The position numbers and the translations under genes are program-made. DNA of 8,803 nt from positions 1 through 8,803 of the forward strand of contig JACCTI010000279.1 of assembly GCA_013812515.1 (NCBI GenBank), in the 5' to 3' direction. Below, piece by piece: positions 1-6,176 of this stretch (position 1 is its first letter; every line of letters starts with the position of its first letter). A model generated the notes under the pieces. It saw nothing but the letters and a program-made list of their open reading frames with translations, ran no database searches and was not told the origin of the DNA. The stretch is from Chthoniobacterales bacterium (GTDB lineage: Bacteria > Verrucomicrobiota > Verrucomicrobiia > Chthoniobacterales > UBA10450).

Positions 1-36
1 CAGCATCCGGACCGCGTAGCGGAGGTCTCGCATCAT
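1..36 (-). CDS. MacB/FtsX-like ABC transporter permease, N-terminal fragment
   Basis: Only the first 12 codons lie in the window. They read MMRDLRYAVRML, the opening typical of the large MacB-like permeases of Acidobacteriota and Verrucomicrobiota (the 'duplicated orphan permease' type), where an amphipathic MLRDLRYAxRML stretch precedes the first membrane helix. The protein would be the inner-membrane partner of the ATPase encoded just upstream (313-1062) and of the periplasmic adaptor (1520-2848), forming a MacAB-like export complex. Two adjacent ATG codons (36-34 and 33-31) could each start it; an AGGGGG stretch lies 11 bases before the first. The start overlaps the stop of the small ORF 33-254 as ATGA. 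The rest of the gene lies left of the window, so length and the MacB periplasmic domain cannot be checked. Confidence 0.75.
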   Translation of the reverse strand, partial: MMRDLRYAVRML

Positions 37-254
37 GATGAAGATCGCCCCCTGGGGAAGGAAAGGCGCGAGGTGGAATGCGTCAGCCGATCGCGTGACG
101 TGTCTCCCCGCTCGAAAGATGGTAGCACCGCTCCACAGGCGTCCCGGAGAAAGGCCGTTGACTCTTGAGGAAACGTACCCGGCGGCGTCTGCTTATTCGA
201 GCCGACGAGCGCGTTCGCGAGCAGTAAGAGCAGGACAACAACCGCGCGTTTCAT
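33..254 (-). CDS. Small signal-peptide-like ORF between ATPase and permease (doubtful)
   Basis: A 73-codon ORF starting ATG at 254, with a purine-rich GAAGAGA ribosome-binding candidate about 6 bases upstream. Residues 1-18 are two basic residues followed by a Val/Leu-rich hydrophobic core, so the start looks like a secretion signal or a single membrane anchor. No lipobox cysteine follows. Residues 22-73 are Ser/Arg/Thr-rich, resemble no family I recognise, and read like untranslated or decayed sequence rather than a folded domain. The stop overlaps the permease start by 4 bases (ATGA), which would allow translational coupling. It may be a real tiny leader or accessory protein of the exporter, the remnant of a longer secreted protein, or chance. 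The family identity is unknown. Confidence 0.3.
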   Translation of the reverse strand: MKRAVVVLLLLLANALVGSNKQTPPGTFPQESTAFLRDACGAVLPSFERGDTSRDRLTHSTSRLSFPRGRSSS

Positions 255-312
255 CGGCGTCTCTTCTGTCGCTCTGGGACCTACATCGGGAGAACCTGGC
301 GACCTGATTGGC

Positions 313-1062
313 CTAGGCCGCCATGCTGTGATCTTCCACCACGCGTCCGTCAAAGACGTGCACGGTGCGATCGGCGTGCTGCGCAAAACGCTGGTCGTGC
401 GTGACCATGCAAATAGTCGCACCCGCGGCGTGCAGTTCTTTCAGCAGATCCATCACTGCCTCACCGTTACGCGAGTCGAGGTTGCCGGTCGGTTCATCGG
501 CAAGGAGAATCGCAGGCTTCCCCGCCAGAGCGCGCGCCACGGCCACACGCTGCTGCTGGCCACCGGAAAGCTGGCTCGGGAGATGTTTCGCGCGATGGCC
601 CATGCCGACGCGCTCGAGCGCTTCCAGCACATGCGCTTTGCGATCGCTCGCGCCCATGCCGCGATAGGTTAGAGGGAGCTCCACGTTTTCGAAGACCGTC
701 AGGTCACCGATCAAATTGAAGCTCTGGAAAATGAATCCAATCTCCCGATTGCGTATGCGCGCGCGTTCCGGGAAGGAGAGGTTTGCGACCTCCGTCCCCT
801 TCAGCGTGTAACTGCCGCCCGACGGAGTGTCGAGCAGGCCAAGAATCGAGAGCAGCGTCGATTTGCCGCAGCCCGACGGACCCGCGATCGAGACGTATTC
901 GCCCTGGCGAATATCGAGATGGATTCCGGAGAGCGCGTGCGTCTCGACTTCGTCGGTCAGGAAGACCTTCGTCACGTCCTCCAGTTTGATAAGGGTACTG
1001 TTGCCGTTCATCCCAGCGCGGGGAGTTGGGTTAGTTGCGGTCGTTTCTTCAGTTGTGGGCAT
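313..1062 (-). CDS. MacB-type ABC transporter ATP-binding protein (LolD/MacB family)
   Basis: Cytoplasmic ATPase subunit of a MacAB/LolCDE-like transporter that powers an FtsX-fold permease. With the start used here (249 aa) it shows Walker A GPSGCGKST (61-69), the Q-loop glutamine in IFQSFN (113), the signature LSGGQQQR (165-172), Walker B ILLADEPTGNLD (185-196) and the H-loop histidine in VTHD (222). All catalytic elements are intact. The DEVETHALSGI segment near the N terminus and the LIGDLTVFENVELPL stretch are characteristic of this subfamily. The start is uncertain: ATG 1062 gives a 17-residue Thr/Pro-rich tail, while ATG 1011 (MNGNST..., 232 aa) begins right at the conserved domain, and neither has a clear Shine-Dalgarno sequence. 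An upstream ATG at 1167 would overlap the opposite-strand gene and is unlikely. The adaptor gene lies upstream but is separated by about 460 bases holding two antisense genes. Confidence 0.95.
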   Translation of the reverse strand: MPTTEETTATNPTPRAGMNGNSTLIKLEDVTKVFLTDEVETHALSGIHLDIRQGEYVSIAGPSGCGKSTLLSILGLLDTPSGGSYTLKGTEVANLSFPERARIRNREIGFIFQSFNLIGDLTVFENVELPLTYRGMGASDRKAHVLEALERVGMGHRAKHLPSQLSGGQQQRVAVARALAGKPAILLADEPTGNLDSRNGEAVMDLLKELHAAGATICMVTHDQRFAQHADRTVHVFDGRVVEDHSMAA

Positions 1063-1097
1063 ATTGGGGCGGGTTAAGGACGCGGAAACGTCCGAGG

Positions 1098-1126
1098 TTG
1101 ACGTGAAATTTCTTCGGTCGCACAAT
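1098..1126 (+). promoter_or_regulatory. Candidate sigma70-type promoter for the antisense gene pair
   Basis: TTGACG (1098-1103, 5 of 6 to the -35 consensus), a 17-base spacer, then CACAAT (1121-1126, 4 of 6 to the -10 consensus). The hexamer ends six bases before the GTG at 1133, so transcription would begin on or next to that start codon and give a leaderless message. If translation begins at GTG 1103 instead, this promoter cannot be the right one. Seen by eye only. Confidence 0.35.
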
Positions 1127-1132
1127 TCGGGC

Positions 1133-1342
1133 GTGAGTCTGGCAGAAGTAAAAAGCGCGATCGACAAGCTCTCCGATTTCGAACGAAGCTATCTCCAGGC
1201 TTATCTGCATCATAAGAACGCGAGCTTGGCGGACCGGCGAGCAGAGCTTTCCCGCCGCATGCGCGAAATGGACGAGGGGAAGGGGTTCACGCTGGAGCAA
1301 ATCGAAGAGCTCCACCGCAAGCGCGAAGCGGATGGATTGTGA
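1133..1342 (+). CDS. Small antitoxin-like protein, antisense to the efflux operon
   Basis: A 69-aa, highly charged, mostly helical protein (begins SLAEVKSAIDKLSDFERSYL; Arg/Glu-rich C-terminal half ending EELHRKREADGL). The pattern of a short N-terminal helix, a 'DxLSxxERxxLxAYL' segment and a C-terminal EMDEGKGFTLEQIEEL helix resembles small antitoxins of type II toxin-antitoxin modules, but no defined family can be named. It lies on the plus strand between the minus-strand adaptor and ATPase genes. GTG 1133 is preferred because the conserved-looking part starts there. GTG 1103 in the same frame has a GAGG five bases upstream and would add ten residues. The frame is open farther upstream, but only as a shadow of the ATPase gene. 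Its stop overlaps the next gene's GTG (GTGA), which indicates coupled translation. Confidence 0.6.
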   Translation: MSLAEVKSAIDKLSDFERSYLQAYLHHKNASLADRRAELSRRMREMDEGKGFTLEQIEELHRKREADGL

Positions 1343-1518
1343 GCGCCGAATGGCGCTACCTGGTGGATGAAAATATCGTGGAATTCATCCTCAACTTTTC
1401 GCTGCCAGACGTTTCCGGCAGAGAAATCTCCTTCGTCACCTATGAAGGATTTCAGATTGGCTTCTGGCTCGATCATTTCGTCAAAGAAGTGCGCGTAGTA
1501 GACCTGGATCGGGTTTGA
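1339..1518 (+). CDS. Unrecognised 59-aa protein coupled to the antitoxin-like gene
   Basis: Starts GTG at 1339 overlapping the TGA of the preceding gene by four bases (GTGA) and ends TGA at 1516-1518, one base from the end of the converging adaptor gene at 1520. The 59 residues begin MSAEWRYLVDENIVEFIL and end EVRVVDLDRV. Composition is acidic and aromatic with alternating hydrophobic strands (FEISFVTYEGF-like and VRVVDLDRV), suggesting a small alpha/beta fold. Position behind an antitoxin-like gene makes a toxin or partner protein a natural guess, but I see no RelE/ParE, PIN, HigB or BrnT signature, and the protein is shorter than those families. It may also be a truncated toxin. Function unknown; the start and overlap are the main support that it is real. 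Confidence 0.5.
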   Translation: MSAEWRYLVDENIVEFILNFSLPDVSGREISFVTYEGFQIGFWLDHFVKEVRVVDLDRV

Positions 1519-1519
1519 T

Positions 1520-2848
1520 TCAGTTCAATCGGATGCGCTCGTGTGCGTCCTGCGCGCTGGTGTCGGAAAGAATTACCTGATCGCCCGGCTCGAGACCGCT
1601 GATGATCTCGATCGTGTTCACCGAGCTGCGACCAAGTTTAACTGGGGTGCGAACGGCTTCCGACGTTCCCGCCACCAGTTTGAAAATTCCCACGGTGTTG
1701 TTTTCCTGACCAAAGGCCGGGCGGCCGACATAAATCACATTGTCGAGGCGCTCGAGTTCGATCGTGCCGTCGACGCTTAGGTCGGGACGTGCGCCTTTCG
1801 GCAGCTCGCCGTCGAGCGCGACATCGACACGGACGGTGCCTTGCTCGACCGCTGGATCGACGCGGACGACGTGACCCGCGACGATGCCATTACGCGTATC
1901 GATGGCGGCCGGCTGATTGATCTGAATGTCTTTCGCCTGCGTCTCCGCGATTTTCACTTCCGCCTTCAGCTTCGTCGGGTCCGCGACCCGGGCCAGGTTC
2001 GCTCCAGGAATGACGCGCTGACCGACTTCAACCGGAAGCTGTTGCAGAACACCAGTAAATCCGGCCCGCACTTTGAGCTGCTCCATCTGATCTTTTTTCA
2101 TCTGGGCATTCGCCTTCACCTGATCGACGGCGGCCTGCTTCGAAGCGATCTGCGGCTCGATGTTATTTTGCGCGAAGACGTAGCGCTTTTGTTCGATGCC
2201 ATCGCGCGCCGCGAGGTCTTCCGCTTTGATCTTCGAGGTTTTGTGGGTCAAATCGGCGACTAGGCCGTTCTTCGAAAGATTGTCGTTTGTTTCCGCTTCC
2301 ATCTTGGCCTGTTGGAACTCGGAATGAACGCGCGCCGCGCTCGATTCCTGTTCGAGGAGTTCGCGTTGCAGGGTCGCGCGAAGAGTCGTTAGCTCGGCTT
2401 GCGCGGCCGTGTATTGCAGCTCTGCGTCACGCGCCGCTTGTTCGACCTCGGGACTGGTGAGTTCCAGAAGCACCGTATCCGGCTCTACGTGTGCGCCCGG
2501 CCGCACGATAATCTTCTCCACGCGACCTTCCGTGATCGCCGCGATCCAGCGAATCTCTTCCGGCACCAGCGTGCCGAGACCGCGCACCTGGCGCACCATC
2601 GGCCCGCGTTTCACGGTGTCGATCCAGACGGTGGAGCGATCGATGCTCGGCACCGCGGGTTTCAAGCGTGAAAGGCCGAAGGTCGCCAGGATCAACCCCA
2701 GCACGACCACCGAGACCATGACGATGCGTTTCTGCCGCTTCTTCTTCGCGACACCGGCGCGGGGCACGTCCATCGCATTAGTGGGCTGCGTGAATCCGCT
2801 CGGTCGCACAATAGTGTTTTCTTCCTTGGCTTTGAGTCCGGGTTGCAT
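1520..2848 (-). CDS. HlyD/RND-type periplasmic adaptor subunit (MacA-like)
   Basis: Membrane-fusion protein that would bridge the inner-membrane ABC exporter (ATPase and permease downstream) to an outer-membrane channel. The 442 residues show a basic stretch (35-41, KKKRQKR) and one membrane anchor (about 42-59), a first lipoyl half near 100-133 (WIAAITEGRVEKIIVRPG), a long Gln/Ala/Glu-rich coiled-coil hairpin (about 135-258), the second lipoyl half (about 258-288, VRAGFTGVLQQLPVEVGQ) and beta-barrel and membrane-proximal domains to the end (ISGLEPGDQVILSD at 416-429). Length is normal for the family. ATG 2848 is used. It has no strong Shine-Dalgarno; an internal ATG at 2773 still keeps the anchor. 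The gene follows the 102-aa membrane protein by 18 bases, so both likely share the sigma54 promoter upstream. No outer-membrane TolC-like gene is in the window. Confidence 0.93.
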   Translation of the reverse strand: MQPGLKAKEENTIVRPSGFTQPTNAMDVPRAGVAKKKRQKRIVMVSVVVLGLILATFGLSRLKPAVPSIDRSTVWIDTVKRGPMVRQVRGLGTLVPEEIRWIAAITEGRVEKIIVRPGAHVEPDTVLLELTSPEVEQAARDAELQYTAAQAELTTLRATLQRELLEQESSAARVHSEFQQAKMEAETNDNLSKNGLVADLTHKTSKIKAEDLAARDGIEQKRYVFAQNNIEPQIASKQAAVDQVKANAQMKKDQMEQLKVRAGFTGVLQQLPVEVGQRVIPGANLARVADPTKLKAEVKIAETQAKDIQINQPAAIDTRNGIVAGHVVRVDPAVEQGTVRVDVALDGELPKGARPDLSVDGTIELERLDNVIYVGRPAFGQENNTVGIFKLVAGTSEAVRTPVKLGRSSVNTIEIISGLEPGDQVILSDTSAQDAHERIRLN

Positions 2849-2866
2849 CGGGCGCTGAAACTCGGC

Positions 2867-3175
2867 TTACAGAATTCCCCAGACGAACTGGACCAGGCCG
2901 CGTGCGCCCTCAAACACCGGCAGCGCGGCGGTCGTTACGATCAAACCGAAGAGCGCGGCTTCGATTGCAAAGTGACTGCGCGCTTCGGTTCTGAAGTACT
3001 CATCACTGATCCCGCGCAAGGAAGGAACTCGCCGGCCTGCGGAGCCACCGCCGCCGCCGTCGCGGAAAGAGCCCGCCTGAAAGCTGAAATCCGTCTTTGG
3101 CAACAAAGTGCCGCGGGCGTTCTCAAGGGCATCGCGTCGGTTTTTCCTCTGGGTGATTGGCAGCGTGGGTTTCAT
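2867..3175 (-). CDS. Small single-span membrane protein, first gene of the efflux operon
   Basis: A 102-aa protein with no family I can name. The N-terminal half is basic and unstructured, with a penta-glycine run (40-44). A DEYFRTEARSHFAIEAALFG segment (58-77) follows and leads into a hydrophobic stretch (about 70-87) with a second short hydrophobic end (92-102, GLVQFVWGIL), so it is probably anchored in the inner membrane with the N terminus in the cytoplasm. ATG 3175 is well supported by GGAAG seven bases upstream. It ends 18 bases before the adaptor start and begins some 70-85 bases downstream of a near-perfect sigma54 promoter, which makes it the first product of the regulated operon. 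It could be an accessory or assembly factor of the exporter, or a signal-feedback peptide; this is inference from position. Confidence 0.7.
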   Translation of the reverse strand: MKPTLPITQRKNRRDALENARGTLLPKTDFSFQAGSFRDGGGGGSAGRRVPSLRGISDEYFRTEARSHFAIEAALFGLIVTTAALPVFEGARGLVQFVWGIL

Positions 3176-3245
3176 GTCTTCTTCCGTGAGATGCGCGTCG
3201 CATCGTCGCTGGATTCAAAAAATTCTCGATTCTCGCCATCCTATC

Positions 3246-3260
3246 GCAATGCCCGTGCCA
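3246..3260 (-). promoter_or_regulatory. Sigma54 (RpoN) -24/-12 promoter
   Basis: Read on the minus strand the sequence is TGGCACGGGCATTGC. This matches the sigma54 consensus TGGCACG-N4-TTGC in all eleven defined bases, with the required ten bases between the GG and GC elements. Transcription should begin near 3235, giving a leader of about 60 bases before the small membrane protein (ATG 3175) and then the adaptor. The gene set upstream encodes an NtrC-family activator and its kinase, the only class of regulator that can open such promoters. No convincing activator-binding palindrome was identified; the nested AAGTC/GACTT and CAAG/CTTG inverted repeats at 3273-3302 are closer than usual for an enhancer. 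Confidence 0.85.
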
Positions 3261-3326
3261 AGGGTTACGGCAAAGTCTCAAGAGCCTTGCTGGCAGTGAC
3301 TTGAAACCTCGGACGCGATGGCGGTA

Positions 3327-3443
3327 CGGCGTGCGAAGCGCCGCTTGTGGGATTCCGCCGTCCCGCTGGTGGGACGCCGTGTAGCCGCCTCGCTATGTCG
3401 AGGCGCACAACGTTCCGAACGGCGACACAGCGCCGTTGCTACA
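3327..3443. repeat. REP-like tandem hairpin array with a cloverleaf-type end
   Basis: Four perfect hairpins lie in a row. They are CGGCG/CGCCG (3327-3343, loop 7), CGTCCC/GGGACG (3359-3376, loop 6), CGCCTCG/CGAGGCG (3386-3405, loop 6) and AACGGCG/CGCCGTT (3418-3437, loop 6). The last two are enclosed by TGTAGC (3380-3385) and its complement GCTACA (3438-3443), so this part can fold as a three-way junction in either strand. It begins 18 bases after the kinase stop and ends before the sigma54 promoter. It has the look of a repetitive extragenic palindrome spread by a RAYT-type transposase and may protect or end the kinase transcript. No U-tract follows the stems, so it is not a standard intrinsic terminator. 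Confidence 0.75.
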
Positions 3444-3461
3444 ATTCGAGCGCGGGTTGGC

Positions 3462-4799
3462 TCATTTCGGCAGCCGGAGCAACGCTTCGCAACCGCGCTC
3501 GCCTTTCCGATTCACGAGGATCAGCGACCCGCCGTGCGCTTCTGCGATTTGACGGCTTAACGTGAGGCCGATGCCCGAGCCGCCCGGTTTCGTAGTGAAA
3601 AAGGGAACGAAGAGATTGGTCGGGTTCATGATGCCGTAGCCCTGGTCCTGCACGTAGACCTCGACGCATTCCGAAATCTCGCGCCAGCCGATCACCACGG
3701 AACCGTCCGTCTCGAGCGACGCCTCGGTCGCATTGTGCAGGATGTTGATGAGCAACTGCTCGAGCTGTGCGGCGTCGGCGCGGATTGTTACTTCGTAACC
3801 TTTGGCTACTCGCACCGGGAGACGCGTTTCGAGATTCGCCACGCGCCTAACGAGTTGTTCGAGGTTTAATTCTTCTTTCTGCGGAGCCGGCAGCCGGGCC
3901 AGCCGCGCATAAGCTTGCATGAAGCGGCTCAAGCTTTCCGCGCGCGTCGCGATGATGTTCAAACCGCTCCGCGCATCGTCCTGCCAATCAGGCGGCGGCG
4001 GATCGCGGCGGAGCAATGTTTCGAGGCTGCCCGCAATCGACTTGATCGGCGCGAGCGAGTTGTTCAACTCGTGGCCAAGCACGCGCACGATCCGCTGCCA
4101 GGCATTCCGTTCTTCTTCCCGCAGCGTGCGACTCAGGTCGGTCAGCACGACCATTTCGTGCGGCAACCCGCGTTCGCGAAAGGAACTGCGGCGCACACCC
4201 CAGCGGCCCGCACCACCCGGGAAGGTGAGCGTTAACGGCGTATCCTGATCGGCCTCGAGAACCACCTGGAGGCCGAGATCGCTCGCGCGTCGGCCGAGCA
4301 ATTTGTCGATCGGTTGACTAAGTAGATTTTCACCCGCGCGGTTCACGAGCCGCAGCCGGCGTTCCATGTCGAAGGTGAACACAGAGACATCAATCTCCGC
4401 CATGATCGTACGGAGCAGCGCCGTGGCTTCGAACGCGCCGAGGCGCTGAGTCCGCAGTGTTTCGCCAAGCGCGTTGATCTCGAGCAGTACTTCGCCAAGC
4501 GCGTCATCCACCTTCGCGCCGCGCGCGCGGATCGAATAATCTCCCTCGCGCAACGCCGCGAGCAGGTTCGTCATGGTCTGGAGCGGACGCACGACATGTT
4601 CCCGCGCGCTCATGACGAAACCGAGCCCACAGCCCACGATGAACAAGGTCAGCGTCCACTGAACCTTGGCTGTGTAATCACCAAACCAAAGCAGCGCGAG
4701 CGCCACGACAGCGGCTGGTGCGACCGCACCGACGACCAGCCACGTGATGTGTCCCTCGAAGGTAAGGCGATGCCGCAGCTTTTTGCGGGGCGGCGTCAT
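3462..4799 (-). CDS. NtrY-like membrane sensor histidine kinase
   Basis: Inner-membrane kinase of a two-component pair with the response regulator encoded 30 bases upstream. The 445 residues show two membrane helices (about 19-39 and 47-64) with almost no periplasmic loop, a HAMP linker (about 65-117), a PAS domain (about 130-225) and a HisKA phospho-acceptor box VLGHELNNSLAPIKS with His243. The ATPase domain has the N-box (LLINILHNATEA, Asn356), G1 box (VQDQGYGI, Asp385), F-box (LFVPFFTTKPGG) and G2 box (GSGIGLTLSRQIAEAHGG). All catalytic motifs are present. The GHELNNSLAPIKS form is that of NtrY-type kinases. With so small a periplasmic part, the signal is probably sensed within the membrane or through PAS. 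The start ATG 4799 has no Shine-Dalgarno; instead a 7-base repeat fills the gap to the regulator stop. Confidence 0.95.
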   Translation of the reverse strand: MTPPRKKLRHRLTFEGHITWLVVGAVAPAAVVALALLWFGDYTAKVQWTLTLFIVGCGLGFVMSAREHVVRPLQTMTNLLAALREGDYSIRARGAKVDDALGEVLLEINALGETLRTQRLGAFEATALLRTIMAEIDVSVFTFDMERRLRLVNRAGENLLSQPIDKLLGRRASDLGLQVVLEADQDTPLTLTFPGGAGRWGVRRSSFRERGLPHEMVVLTDLSRTLREEERNAWQRIVRVLGHELNNSLAPIKSIAGSLETLLRRDPPPPDWQDDARSGLNIIATRAESLSRFMQAYARLARLPAPQKEELNLEQLVRRVANLETRLPVRVAKGYEVTIRADAAQLEQLLINILHNATEASLETDGSVVIGWREISECVEVYVQDQGYGIMNPTNLFVPFFTTKPGGSGIGLTLSRQIAEAHGGSLILVNRKGERGCEALLRLPK

Positions 4800-4827
4800 T
4801 CGAAATTCGAAAATCGAACGTCGAAAA
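4800..4827. repeat. Four-copy 7-base tandem repeat in the regulator-kinase gap
   Basis: TCGAA recurs at 4800, 4807, 4814 and 4821, an exact 7-base period. The units are TCGAAAT, TCGAAAA, TCGAACG and TCGAAAA. It fills nearly the whole 30-base gap between the regulator stop and the kinase ATG and displaces any ribosome-binding site. AT-rich repeats here could keep the start codon unstructured. A copy-number change would alter spacing but not a reading frame, because it lies between genes. Confidence 0.8.
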
Positions 4828-4829
4828 TT

Positions 4830-6176
4830 CTAAAGTCCATGCTGCTGCAGTCGCCGATAAAACGCGCTCCGGCTCAAACCCAGCGCCTCCGCGGCGCGAC
4901 GCGCGTTGCCGTCATGGCGACTGAGCGCTTTCCTGATCAGAAACGCTTCCACTTCCTCGAGACTCATGTCTTCCAGGCGGGTGGAATCATCACGACTGCT
5001 CGTTAGGCCAAGATCGTTCGCCTTGATCTGCTGACCTTGCGCCATTAGAACAGCGCGCTCGATGACGTGATCCAGCTCGCGCACGTTCCCCGGCCAATGG
5101 TGCTGCATGAGGAGATCGCGCGCTGTCTCCTCAAAGGCGGTCAGTGTTTTGCGATAGCGCGCGGCGTGCTGCCGAAGGAAACTGTTCCCGAGCGACATGA
5201 TGTCTTCGCGCCGCTCCCGCAAGGGCGGCAACGGGATCTCGATCGTATTCAAGCGGAAGAGGAGGTCCTGCCGGAAACGCCCCGCCGCGACTTCGTCGTG
5301 CAGGTTAGCGTTCGTCGCCGAGACGATCCGCACACTGGCATGCGATGTTTTGGAAGAACCGACGCGTTCAAACTCGCCTGTCTCGATCATCCGCAGAAGT
5401 TTCGCCTGCTGATTCATCGGGATGTTCGCAATCTCGTCCATAAAGAGCGTGCTCTCGTCCGCCAGCTCAAATCGTCCGGCGCGGTCCGTCTTCGCGTCGG
5501 TGAAGGCGCCTTTCACATGGCCGAAGAGTTCGCTCTCGAAGACTCCTTCCGAAAGGCCGCCCATGTTGACCGTGATCATGCTGTGCGAAGCGCGATTGGA
5601 AAGCGCGTGCAGCGCGCGCGCGACCAAACCTTTGCCGGTCCCGTTCTCTCCCGTGATGAGCACGTTGGCGTCAGAGGGCGCCACGCGTGAGATCAATTCG
5701 AGCACGGGCCGCATCCGTGGCGATTCGGCGATGATATTTGGCGCATTGCCGCGCAGAAGCTGGTTCGCGGCCTCGAGTCGGCGGCCTTTGCGCAGCGCAC
5801 CGGCCAACTCGATCTGCGTCCGCACAATCGCAACCAACCGCTCGTTATCCCATGGTTTCGGAATGAAGTCGCGCGCGCCGCGTTTCATCGCCTCCACCGC
5901 CAGATCGATCGTCGCCCAAGCCGTCATCACGACAATCGGCAGCGTATTATCGATCGCCTGAATCCGGGGCAGAACTTCCAGCCCTTCCTGCCCGGAGGTG
6001 GTGTCCCGCGTGTAATTCAAGTCCATGATCAAGATCGCGTAATCGCGTTTATCGAGCGCCTGAAACACGCCCGCGAGCGAGGTAACCGCGTCCGTCTGGT
6101 GGCCTTCGCCCTTGAGCAAGATGCGCAATGCTTCCAGCACATCGGTCTGGTCATCCGCGATCAGGATTCGGCTCAT
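4830..6176 (-). CDS. NtrC-family sigma54-dependent response regulator
   Basis: Cytoplasmic transcription activator that would be phosphorylated by the kinase next to it and drive the sigma54 promoter at 3246-3260. The 448 residues comprise a receiver domain (1-120: acidic Asp9/Asp10, phospho-acceptor Asp52 in MDLNY, Thr85, Lys107) and an AAA+ sigma54-interaction domain (about 145-385). The AAA+ part has Walker A GENGTGKG (176-183), the sigma54 contact loop GAFTDA (223-228), Walker B TLFMDEI (243-249), the sensor region (ATNANL) and the arginine-finger region FRQDLLFRLN (301-310). A C-terminal Fis-type helix-turn-helix follows (about 410-448, ARRAAEALGLSRSAFYRRLQ). The usual GAFTGA loop is GAFTDA here. 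ATG 6176 overlaps the toxin gene stop (ATGA), so translation is probably coupled to the vapBC-like pair. Confidence 0.96.
   Translation of the reverse strand: MSRILIADDQTDVLEALRILLKGEGHQTDAVTSLAGVFQALDKRDYAILIMDLNYTRDTTSGQEGLEVLPRIQAIDNTLPIVVMTAWATIDLAVEAMKRGARDFIPKPWDNERLVAIVRTQIELAGALRKGRRLEAANQLLRGNAPNIIAESPRMRPVLELISRVAPSDANVLITGENGTGKGLVARALHALSNRASHSMITVNMGGLSEGVFESELFGHVKGAFTDAKTDRAGRFELADESTLFMDEIANIPMNQQAKLLRMIETGEFERVGSSKTSHASVRIVSATNANLHDEVAAGRFRQDLLFRLNTIEIPLPPLRERREDIMSLGNSFLRQHAARYRKTLTAFEETARDLLMQHHWPGNVRELDHVIERAVLMAQGQQIKANDLGLTSSRDDSTRLEDMSLEEVEAFLIRKALSRHDGNARRAAEALGLSRSAFYRRLQQHGL

Noticed and set aside
310..319. Palindrome GGCCTAGGCC at the ATPase stop
   Set aside because: Short, no loop or T-tract; likely chance in GC-rich DNA.
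827..1342. 171-codon plus-strand reading frame across the ATPase start
   Set aside because: Only its last 69 codons (from GTG 1133) look like a protein; the earlier part is antisense to the conserved ATPase P-loop region.
1339..1518. RelE/ParE toxin call for the 59-aa protein
   Set aside because: Placement fits but the characteristic C-terminal strands and basic catalytic residues are absent.
1841..2263. 140-codon plus-strand reading frame
   Set aside because: Antisense to the adaptor coiled coil; low-complexity Asp/Arg/Leu translation.
3273..3302. Nested inverted repeats AAGTC/GACTT and CAAG/CTTG as an NtrC-type enhancer
   Set aside because: Arms are only 4-5 bases and the site is about 40-65 bases from the expected start, closer than usual; kept only as a note.
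5067..5690. 207-codon plus-strand reading frame
   Set aside because: Lies wholly opposite the regulator AAA+ domain; Arg/His-rich translation without domain features, typical of a GC-rich shadow.
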